From: Parachlamydiaceae bacterium
Lineage (GTDB): Bacteria; Chlamydiota; Chlamydiia; Chlamydiales; Parachlamydiaceae
NCBI GenBank assembly: GCA_025451995.1
Contig: JANWJE010000023.1
Coordinates: 1 to 58,026, forward strand
Reading direction: 5' to 3'
DNA length: 58,026 nt
The notes beneath the pieces were generated by a model, which was not told the origin of the DNA, did no database searches, and worked only from the letters and a program-made list of their open reading frames with translations. Position 1 is the first letter of the stretch. Each line of letters begins with the position of its first letter. This document shows, one piece after another, positions 51,767-58,026 of the stretch. The position numbers were made by a program, and so were the translations under genes.

Positions 51767-52489
51767 TTGCCCTTCTACCCATGTACCCTTATCAACTTGT
51801 GTTAACACCTGCTCTAATGGTTCACTGATCAGCCGGCGCATGTTGAAAACAAAAATGGGAATTTGATTACTGCGACAAAGAGCCACAGCAGTAGCATCCA
51901 TGACAAGCAATTTTTCTGCAAGAAATTGAGAATAGGATAAAGATTTATATTTGATTGCATCGGGGTATTTTAACGGATCTTTGTTATAGATGCCATCCAC
52001 TTTGGTTGCTTTTAATAGGACGTCCGCTCCTATCTCACTCGCTCTAAGAGAAGCCGCGGTATCAGTAGTAAAGTAGGGATTGCCTGTCCCACCGGCAAAT
52101 AACAAAATAGACCCTTGATTTAAATAATCGATCGCCCTGGTCCAATTGTATGGTTCTGCAACTTTAGGGCATTCTAAAGCGCTCATTACGCAAACCGGCA
52201 CTTCTCTCAGCATAAGGGCTTGTTGAAGAGCAATTGCATTCATTAAAGTTGCAAGCATGCCCATATGATCTGCAGGTGTACGGGAAATACCCATCGCCCT
52301 CAAATCAACCCCTCTAAAAATATTTCCCCCGCCGATTACAACAGCTAACTGAATCCCCTGTTGGTGAAAATAGGAAAGTGAAGTGGCAAGTTGCATACAA
52401 GCTTCTTGTTGGATTCCAAATGGGTCGCTCCCTAAAAGAGTTTCGCCGGAAAGTTTAAGTAAAACTCTATTGAAAATCGGCTTTTTCAT
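51764..52489 (-). CDS. pyrH: Uridylate kinase PyrH
   Basis: Phosphorylates UMP to UDP. The 241-residue amino acid kinase-fold protein shows FNRVLLKLSGETLLGSDPFGI at the N-terminus, VIGGGNIFRGVDLRAMGISRTPADHMGMLATLMNA, LFAGGTGNPYFTTDTAASLRASEIGADVLLKATKVDGIY and KDP. Its stop codon lies in a MITE-end palindrome. In Chlamydia tsf and rpsB come next upstream; here the accessory transferase cluster follows instead. Confidence 0.97.
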   Translation of the reverse strand: MKKPIFNRVLLKLSGETLLGSDPFGIQQEACMQLATSLSYFHQQGIQLAVVIGGGNIFRGVDLRAMGISRTPADHMGMLATLMNAIALQQALMLREVPVCVMSALECPKVAEPYNWTRAIDYLNQGSILLFAGGTGNPYFTTDTAASLRASEIGADVLLKATKVDGIYNKDPLKYPDAIKYKSLSYSQFLAEKLLVMDATAVALCRSNQIPIFVFNMRRLISEPLEQVLTQVDKGTWVEGQ

Positions 52490-52495
52490 TGATGA

Positions 52496-53239
52496 TTAAC
52501 CCTTTTTCCATACCTGATAGAAATACTCATAGCAAGCTCCCCAACCACCAGCTTGATTGTAGGCACATTCTATGCCATATTTTTTAAATAAATCATGCAC
52601 AAAACTCATTTGCTCGATTTGATCAAAATCATTTTCTATAATAATCAATTTAATATTTTTTAAAATGGTTGGATCATCTTTTAAAATGTAATAGAGGGCC
52701 CCTTCACAATCGACTACTAATGTATCAAATTTAATGGCGTATTTTTTTTGTAATTTTGCAAAGGTGATCGTATTTATTCGAGTATATCCCGGTAAAACCT
52801 CATTGCTTGGGATTGTTTTCCAACCAGATTGTATTAAAGGGACTTTTGAAACGGCTGCTTTTTCAATGTGAAAATTTAAATTGTTTAGATTTCTATTTTC
52901 CATCAAACAATTTGCATCGCCTTCACCGGGTTCAATCACCACTAAGTGTTTAGAATCAGACAGAAGGGATGCGATAATGCAACTATTTCGCCCCACATTA
53001 CCACCAAGCTCTAAAACCTTTGCATTTTTTGGAATATAAGTAGCTGCTAAAAGCTGTTCAGGGTATTCCTCTCCGAAAGACCCATGCTTTAATTGAAGTT
53101 TTGAATGTAAAATTCTAAGTTTCTCCTCCCCTTGTTGCAAGGTTTGGCCTTGCAAATGAAAGAATAATGCCATTTGCAAAACAGCAACAAAGAAAAAAAA
53201 CAAACTAAAAAGATTGTTTTTGAAATATTTGAAACTCAT
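52496..53239 (-). CDS. FkbM-family SAM methyltransferase with N-terminal membrane or signal segment
   Basis: A 247-residue methyltransferase. ATG 53239 is preceded by AAGGAGAAAATTT, so the longer frame to 53299 is rejected. A hydrophobic N-terminus (FSLFFFFVAVLQMALFFHL, about 12-31) acts as signal peptide or anchor. The SAM-binding motif VLELGGNVGRNSCIIASLL, motif II VVIEPGEGDANCLMENRNL and FDTLVVDCEGALYYIL identify the FkbM group, which usually methylates sugars or polyketides. It is divergent from the sulfotransferase gene. SAM is not expected outside the cytosol, so the export signal is puzzling. Confidence 0.85.
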   Translation of the reverse strand: MSFKYFKNNLFSLFFFFVAVLQMALFFHLQGQTLQQGEEKLRILHSKLQLKHGSFGEEYPEQLLAATYIPKNAKVLELGGNVGRNSCIIASLLSDSKHLVVIEPGEGDANCLMENRNLNNLNFHIEKAAVSKVPLIQSGWKTIPSNEVLPGYTRINTITFAKLQKKYAIKFDTLVVDCEGALYYILKDDPTILKNIKLIIIENDFDQIEQMSFVHDLFKKYGIECAYNQAGGWGACYEYFYQVWKKG

Positions 53240-53334
53240 AAATTTTCTCCTTGAATAAAAAAAAAACTCAATTAAAATATGAATATTTATTTTTGTCAAT
53301 TTTTCTAAACGTTAAACTAAAAATCAGTAAATCT

Positions 53335-54108
53335 GTGTTACCGATCCTGCTCATTTTATTTTTTTTTTCAGTCCTCCAAGCTGAAACACGGTTTTTAATT
53401 TATAGCCCACCAAAAAATGGAACCCATTTAATTGCTAAAGCCGTTCAATTAATTTCGGGGAGAGAAGCGATGTATCGATTGGGAAATTTTAAAAATACCC
53501 AGGAAACAATCGATACAATTATCAATGATGACTCAAGGGGTTATTTTACGATTGCCCACAACCTTAATGAACAAACTCTTGAATATCTCGTAAAAAAAAG
53601 AAATTACATAATCATATTTCTTATCCGAGATCCCAGAGACCAATTGATCTCTGTAAAAAATTGGTTGCGGGAAGGGCAATGGCCTTGGATAAAATGCGGC
53701 AAAATCGCAAATGATGAGCTTTTGATTGAAGAATTGATTACCGGTAAACAAACAGCTTGGAGATGTGTTGATTCCTGTTTTTTAAAATATGAGGCTGCAC
53801 TAAAGTCTATCCCCAAAAACAAAGTTCATATAAGCTATTTCGAAAATTTAGTCGGCTCTCAAGGAGGCGGCTCATTAGAACGTCAGATTTTTGAGATTTC
53901 ACAGTTAGCAAAGTTTATTAATATCAATCTGGAAAAGAAAAAAATAGAAGGGATCGCCAACCAATTATTTGGCGAATCAGGAACTTTCCGAAGTGGACAA
54001 ATAGGATCTTGGCAAACCCAATTTAACCAAGCCCATAAGGATCAGTTTAAAAAGCTTTATAATCCCCTTCTTATACGGCTTGGATACGAAAAAGATCAAT
54101 CATGGTAA
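53335..54108 (+). CDS. Sulfotransferase-like protein with signal peptide
   Basis: A 257-residue protein (from GTG 53335) resembling PAPS-dependent sulfotransferases. The 5'-phosphosulfate loop fits RFLIYSPPKNGTHLIAKAV and the 3'-phosphate motif fits IIFLIRDPRDQLISVKNWL. A C-terminal GSWQTQFNQAHKDQFKKLYNP matches the usual GxW...F...Y end. A signal-peptide-like start (VLPILLILFFFSVLQA) precedes the domain. The start is uncertain: the frame is open upstream to TTG 53251. It overlaps the first GT25 gene by 7 bases, so the cluster is an operon. Confidence 0.82.
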   Translation: MLPILLILFFFSVLQAETRFLIYSPPKNGTHLIAKAVQLISGREAMYRLGNFKNTQETIDTIINDDSRGYFTIAHNLNEQTLEYLVKKRNYIIIFLIRDPRDQLISVKNWLREGQWPWIKCGKIANDELLIEELITGKQTAWRCVDSCFLKYEAALKSIPKNKVHISYFENLVGSQGGGSLERQIFEISQLAKFININLEKKKIEGIANQLFGESGTFRSGQIGSWQTQFNQAHKDQFKKLYNPLLIRLGYEKDQSW

Positions 54109-55022
54109 AGCTAATATTTTTCATTGTCTTCATCCATTTTTCGCTTTTTGGTCATTTTGAACCCTATTTGAAAGAAGCGAAAAATAAAGGGCCTATTCAT
54201 TCCTATAAAAACATCGATTTTATCTATCTCATTAACTTAGACCAACGACCCGAAAAGCTCCATAATTGCTTAGCACAACTACATCCCTATCACATTTACC
54301 CCTATCGTTTTTCAGCTGTCAATGGATGGGAATTACCGATAGAGGCGATAGACAATATAGGAGTGAAATATGAATCTTGGATGGAGAAGGGGATCTGGGG
54401 GACATCATACATAAAAAAAAATGGAGAGCTCTTTCAACAACATGAAATTATGCACATTCCGGGAAAAACCTATTTTGTGCATTGCATGGGTCGAGGAACA
54501 ATTGGAATTGCATTAAGTCATCTTTCGATTTTAAAAGACGCTTATGATTCAGGATATGAAACGATTTGGGTCATGGAAGATGATATTGATGTCATGAGCG
54601 ATCCGACTGTTATCCCCCTTTTAATTGATAAATTAGATACCCTAGTTGGAAAACAGGAATGGGATATTCTCTTTACTGATATTGACTTTAGAAATAAGGA
54701 AGGAAATTATGTCCCTTGCTCTGGTTATGCGCCCAGACCTAATTTTAATCCTGATCAACCCGAGCGTTTTGCACGAAGAGAAGATATCAGCGAGGATTTT
54801 ACGCGGATTGGCGCTCGCTTTGGAGCTCATTCGATGATTATACGCCGCTCAGGGTTAACCAAACTTCTCGAATTTTTTCATCAATATTCTGTATTTCTTC
54901 CCTATGACATGGATTTTATTTTACCCCCTAACATCAAACTTTATTGCTTAAAATATGATATCATTTCTCAATTAACACGCGCTATTTCGGACAGTGGCTC
55001 TCCACCGCCAAATACTCGTTGA
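54102..55022 (+). CDS. Exported glycosyltransferase family 25 protein (paralogue 1)
   Basis: A 306-residue GT25 (LPS/collagen-type galactosyl- or glucosyltransferase) family protein. A signal peptide (MVKLIFFIVFIHFSLFG) comes first. Then IYLINLDQRPEK (41-52), AVNGWELP (72-79), GIALSHLSILKDAY (135-148) and MEDDIDVM with EDD as metal-binding motif (159-161) appear in family order. It overlaps the sulfotransferase stop. Paralogues lie at 55084 and 56928. Nucleotide sugars are cytosolic, so an exported GT25 suggests action in another compartment, possibly in the host. Confidence 0.88.
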   Translation: MVKLIFFIVFIHFSLFGHFEPYLKEAKNKGPIHSYKNIDFIYLINLDQRPEKLHNCLAQLHPYHIYPYRFSAVNGWELPIEAIDNIGVKYESWMEKGIWGTSYIKKNGELFQQHEIMHIPGKTYFVHCMGRGTIGIALSHLSILKDAYDSGYETIWVMEDDIDVMSDPTVIPLLIDKLDTLVGKQEWDILFTDIDFRNKEGNYVPCSGYAPRPNFNPDQPERFARREDISEDFTRIGARFGAHSMIIRRSGLTKLLEFFHQYSVFLPYDMDFILPPNIKLYCLKYDIISQLTRAISDSGSPPPNTR

Positions 55023-55083
55023 TAATTAAACTTTAGGTTAATTAATATTTAATTTGTGTTAATCAAAATGGCGAGTAGATTAA

Positions 55084-56010
55084 ATGGTCCTACACTATCT
55101 CCTTCTTATTGTTTTATACTCCTCTTATCCTTTATTTGCCGGATATGAAAATCATTTAAAAAAAGCTCTTAATAAAACACCTATTTCAAATATGAAAGGG
55201 ATTGATTATATCTATATGATCAATCTCGATGAGCGGCCAGAAAAATTTGAAAAAAGTATCTCTCAGCTTCATCCCTATGGAATCTATCCTTACCGCTTTT
55301 CTGCTGTCAATGGATGGAAGCTTCCCCTTGAGGTTATCAATGATGTTGGGGTTAAATATGAGCCGGGCATGACCCCATTTATGGCTAGTACCTATACCAA
55401 AGATGCGTTTGGATTCATTACTGAACTTCATGAAGTGATGAGCGTTCCCGGAAGATCCTATTTCGTGCATTGCTTAAGTCGAGGAGCAATAGGGATTTAT
55501 CTAAGCCATCTTTCTGTTTTAAAGGATGCCTATGATTCAAAATATGAAAGAATATGGATCATGGAAGATGACATCGAAGTCTTAGGCAATCCAAGAATCA
55601 TTTCTGATTTAATAAAAAAACTGAATAAGCTAGTTGGAAAAAAAGGATGGGATATTTTATTTACAGATAAAGATTTTAGAAACCCCTGGGGACAATATGT
55701 CGCCTCTGTCGAAGTTGCTCAACGCCCTAATTTTAATCCCTCTCATGTTGAAAAACTGAAAAAAAGAAAGAATATAAGTGAAGATTTTAGTAGAGTCGGT
55801 GGACGATATGGTGCAGCTTCTATGATTGTCAATCGCAAAGGAATGAAAAAAATACTTAAATTCGTATCGAAATATTCTATTTTCATTCCTTATGATTTAG
55901 ATTTCGGCTTACCCCCAAAAATCAAATTGTATTCACTTAATTACGATCTTGTCTCGCAATTGGCTCAAGCAATATCAGATAACGGAACACCCCCACCCCC
56001 TATTAGGTAA
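55084..56010 (+). CDS. Exported glycosyltransferase family 25 protein (paralogue 2)
   Basis: A 308-residue close relative of the preceding gene with its own signal peptide (MVLHYLLLIVLYSSYPLFAG). YIYMINLDERPEK, SAVNGWKLP, GIYLSHLSVLKDAYDSKYE and WIMEDDIEVL are kept. It ends GTPPPPIR, like paralogue 1 (GSPPPNTR). The spacer of 61 bases before it is the largest in the cluster, so a separate promoter is possible. The acceptor is unknown. Confidence 0.88.
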   Translation: MVLHYLLLIVLYSSYPLFAGYENHLKKALNKTPISNMKGIDYIYMINLDERPEKFEKSISQLHPYGIYPYRFSAVNGWKLPLEVINDVGVKYEPGMTPFMASTYTKDAFGFITELHEVMSVPGRSYFVHCLSRGAIGIYLSHLSVLKDAYDSKYERIWIMEDDIEVLGNPRIISDLIKKLNKLVGKKGWDILFTDKDFRNPWGQYVASVEVAQRPNFNPSHVEKLKKRKNISEDFSRVGGRYGAASMIVNRKGMKKILKFVSKYSIFIPYDLDFGLPPKIKLYSLNYDLVSQLAQAISDNGTPPPPIR

Positions 56011-56013
56011 CAC

Positions 56014-56931
56014 ATGCGTTTTTTATTCTTTATATCCCTCTTAATAGCATGTCAACTCAATGCGAAAGTAAGAATATTGACATTCCATTATAACCTTCCT
56101 GAATTGATTGAAATTCAATACAAAACTTTAAAAAAATTTTCAAAAGAAGACTTTGAACTGATCGTTTTTAACGATGCCCCCCTTGAAGTTCTTTCAAACC
56201 AAATAGAAGAAACATGTAAAAAATTTGGCATATTGTGTGTTAGATACCAACAAGAATGGCATCATCTCAATCCACTCAATGCGACATTTATTTCTTGGTG
56301 TGTGGATCCAAATCTTTATTCACACATTGGACCCATTTACAGCAACCATCCAAGCTTAAGACATTGCCATGTCATTCAATATGCATTAGATCTTTTTGGC
56401 TATAATCATAATGATTTGGTTGCCTTATTGGATGGCGATTGCTTTTTATCAAGACCTACAAGTTTTAAAAAACTTTTGGGGAAAAAATCGATTGTCGGCA
56501 TTAAAAAAGAACAAGGGGGTTATGATTATTTATGGGTCGTGTTCACCCTTTTTAATCCAAAAAAAGTTCTCTATATCGAAGATTTAAAATTCGACATAGA
56601 CATTATAGGCAACCAGATCCACGATACCGGTTCTCATACCTATCATTATCTTCAACATCCAGGGGTGACGTACGAAAAAGTCATCGGCTATCCAAGCGCT
56701 CTTTATTATCACCATACTGATATTGCATTGAAAAGAAAGGGCTTTACGCCAGAAGAAATCAGCTTATTTAGGGATTTAGATTCTTTAAAAGGTTTTCCTT
56801 GGCCAATTACAGTGGAGTTGCATATGAATAATCATTTTATCCACCTTGGAAATAGTTCTTTCGGGCTCCCGGGATCGCAAGAAAAACTAATTGCTGTAAA
56901 AAAATTTGTCAAGACAATCCTCTTAAAATGA
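56014..56931 (+). CDS. Exported GT-A type glycosyltransferase-like protein
   Basis: A 305-residue protein with signal peptide MRFLFFISLLIACQLNA followed by KVRILTFHYNLPELIEIQYKTL, the start of a GT-A fold. The DxD motif is DGD at 140-142 in LVALLDGDCFLSR. It is not homologous to the GT25 paralogues by eye. Later segments (HDTGSHTYHYLQHPGVTYEKV, ITVELHMNNHFIHLGNSSFG) hold several His and may complete the active site. It starts 3 bases after paralogue 2 and overlaps paralogue 3 by ATGA. Confidence 0.78.
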   Translation: MRFLFFISLLIACQLNAKVRILTFHYNLPELIEIQYKTLKKFSKEDFELIVFNDAPLEVLSNQIEETCKKFGILCVRYQQEWHHLNPLNATFISWCVDPNLYSHIGPIYSNHPSLRHCHVIQYALDLFGYNHNDLVALLDGDCFLSRPTSFKKLLGKKSIVGIKKEQGGYDYLWVVFTLFNPKKVLYIEDLKFDIDIIGNQIHDTGSHTYHYLQHPGVTYEKVIGYPSALYYHHTDIALKRKGFTPEEISLFRDLDSLKGFPWPITVELHMNNHFIHLGNSSFGLPGSQEKLIAVKKFVKTILLK

Positions 56932-57896
56932 ACCGTTTTAGAACCATAATTATTGTTTGTTTTATATTTAATCATTTTTTTCTCTTCGCCCAAATAGAAA
57001 AACACTTTAAAAGGGTTGAAAATAAAGAAGAATTCAAGAAAACAAGCATCTATTTTAAGAGAAACATCGACTTTATTTATCTCATCAATTTAGACGAAAG
57101 GCCTGAAAAACTTAAAAAAAGCCTTGATCAATTGCATCCCTTTGGAATTTATCCATGTCGATTTTCTGCCATCAATGGATGGAAGCTTCCCATCGAGACA
57201 ATTAATGAAGTGGGGGTTGTTTTTAATGATCGGATGACCCATGAAAAATTCGGAACCCATTTTTTTAAAGAAGAGGGCGGGCTAGGAACCGAGCATGAAG
57301 TGATGCAACCGGGAAAGACCTATTTTATACATTTAATGCGTCCATCCATCATCGGTATCGCACTTAGCCATTTATCAATTTTAAAAGATGCTTATGACTC
57401 TGGATATCAAACAATTTGGGTGATGGAAGATGACATCGAGGTCATGCAAGACCCTAAATTGATTCCAAAATTCATCGATGAATTGGGTGATTTAGTCGGA
57501 AATCACTGGGATATTCTCTTCACTGATTGTGATTTTAGAAATTCTATGAAACAATATGTCAGCTGCAAGAGCTATGCTCCAAGACCCAATTATCAACCCA
57601 AGCACCCACAGAAGTTTGCTGTAAGAAAAATAATCAGCCAAAACCTTAGCCGCATAGGCGCCCGTTATGGATTTCATTCGATGATTATTCGTCGATCGGG
57701 CATCAAAAAAATATTAGATTTCTATAAAACGTATCACATATTTAGCGCGATTGATGTCGATTTTATTTTAGCAAAAGATCTTCGACTCTATTGCCTTAAT
57801 GACGATGTAGTGTCTCAATTGACAGACGCTTTATCAGACAATTCATCTCCTAATTACTCAATGAAGCTATCCATCTCGAGTTTGTACAATTTTTGA
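56928..57896 (+). CDS. Exported glycosyltransferase family 25 protein (paralogue 3), C-terminus altered by a palindrome
   Basis: A 322-residue GT25 paralogue with signal peptide (MNRFRTIIIVCFIFNHFFLFAQ). FIYLINLDERPEK, SAINGWKLP, GIALSHLSILKDAYDSGYQ and WVMEDDIEVM are kept. After SDNSSP, where the other two paralogues stop, it runs on for about 13 residues and ends with LYNF, encoded by the terminal repeat of the palindrome starting at 57881. The stop codon TGA lies in that element. Start by ATGA overlap with the preceding gene. Confidence 0.87.
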   Translation: MNRFRTIIIVCFIFNHFFLFAQIEKHFKRVENKEEFKKTSIYFKRNIDFIYLINLDERPEKLKKSLDQLHPFGIYPCRFSAINGWKLPIETINEVGVVFNDRMTHEKFGTHFFKEEGGLGTEHEVMQPGKTYFIHLMRPSIIGIALSHLSILKDAYDSGYQTIWVMEDDIEVMQDPKLIPKFIDELGDLVGNHWDILFTDCDFRNSMKQYVSCKSYAPRPNYQPKHPQKFAVRKIISQNLSRIGARYGFHSMIIRRSGIKKILDFYKTYHIFSAIDVDFILAKDLRLYCLNDDVVSQLTDALSDNSSPNYSMKLSISSLYNF

Positions 57897-58026
57897 ACTC
57901 ATCTTCGGAGAGAAGCTTTCTACAGCTAAATAAATTTCTCGGAAGGGGGAAAACAACCCCTTCCTGCGAAATTTATTACGCTGTAGTTTGCTTCTCTCTC
58001 GAATATTCGTTCAAAAATTGTACAAA
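57881..58026. mobile_element. Palindromic element, family 6, at the window end
   Basis: Ends TTTGTACAATTTTTGAAC (57881-57898) and GTTCAAAAATTGTACAAA (58009-58026) form an 18 bp perfect inverted repeat. Inner arms (GAGAGAAGC, CTACAG, AAATTTC, GGAAGGGG with their complements) give a long imperfect hairpin of 146 bp. It contains the stop codon of the last GT25 gene. The right flank is outside the window. Confidence 0.82.

Overview
The window looks like a chromosomal segment of an environmental (amoeba- or arthropod-associated) chlamydia outside the Chlamydiaceae. The evidence is a type III secretion block in the chlamydial order (sctJ, a CT560/SctK-like gene, sctL, sctR, sctS, sctT), the blocks sufBCD/sufS, argS/murA and mcsB-mcsA/frr-pyrH, a CHLPS 43 kDa-type hydrolase and an ankyrin-like protein. 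The DNA is AT-rich. The genus cannot be assigned from the sequence alone.

Layout. 0.2-4.9 kb: T3SS export-apparatus operon, with a 165 bp TA-flanked palindromic element (MITE-like) between sctS and sctT. 5.0-14.1 kb: sua5 and sufS, then an inserted stretch (SPFH protein, HigBA-type toxin-antitoxin pair, unknown gene, palindromes), then sufD, sufC, sufB. 14.5-21.2 kb: a glycosyltransferase carrying an in-frame palindrome, an unknown membrane protein, pdxT-pdxS, and a DnaQ-like exonuclease-engB-tsaE-unknown run. 21.3-34 kb: argS and murA separated by an ankyrin-like protein, epmB and an N-terminally truncated AlbA_2-type regulator; then an ATP-grasp protein, ispF and an exported Asp-box protein. 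33.9-39.7 kb: an outer-membrane barrel protein, an MFS transporter, a GT-B-like protein and two unknown proteins. 39.8-43.5 kb: two paralogous short secreted peptides with Cys-Pro motifs, a DUF692 (MNIO) oxygenase, a DUF2063 partner and a PgeF/YfiH protein. This looks like a bufferin/HvfA-like modified-peptide (RiPP) operon with atypical precursors and is the best candidate for an undescribed system. 43.4-51.8 kb: an AAA/DUF4143 ATPase, mcsB-mcsA, exported accessory proteins, many palindromes, an alpha/beta hydrolase, tRNA-Lys, tRNA-Glu, frr and pyrH. 52.5-57.9 kb: a cluster of six transferases (FkbM methyltransferase, sulfotransferase, three GT25 paralogues, one other glycosyltransferase), all starting with a signal-peptide-like segment.

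The window is unusually rich in short palindromic elements without transposase. At least five families can be recognised, most bounded by TA as expected for elements moved by an IS630/Tc1-mariner-type transposase. They sit exactly at gene edges and appear to supply a ribosome binding site (sctT, perhaps pdxT), stop codons (sua5, pyrH, the 46.8 kb gene, the last GT25 gene), a start region (MFS gene) and an in-frame protein segment (14.5 kb glycosyltransferase). One element is nested in another. Conserved chlamydial gene blocks are split where these elements and accessory genes accumulate.
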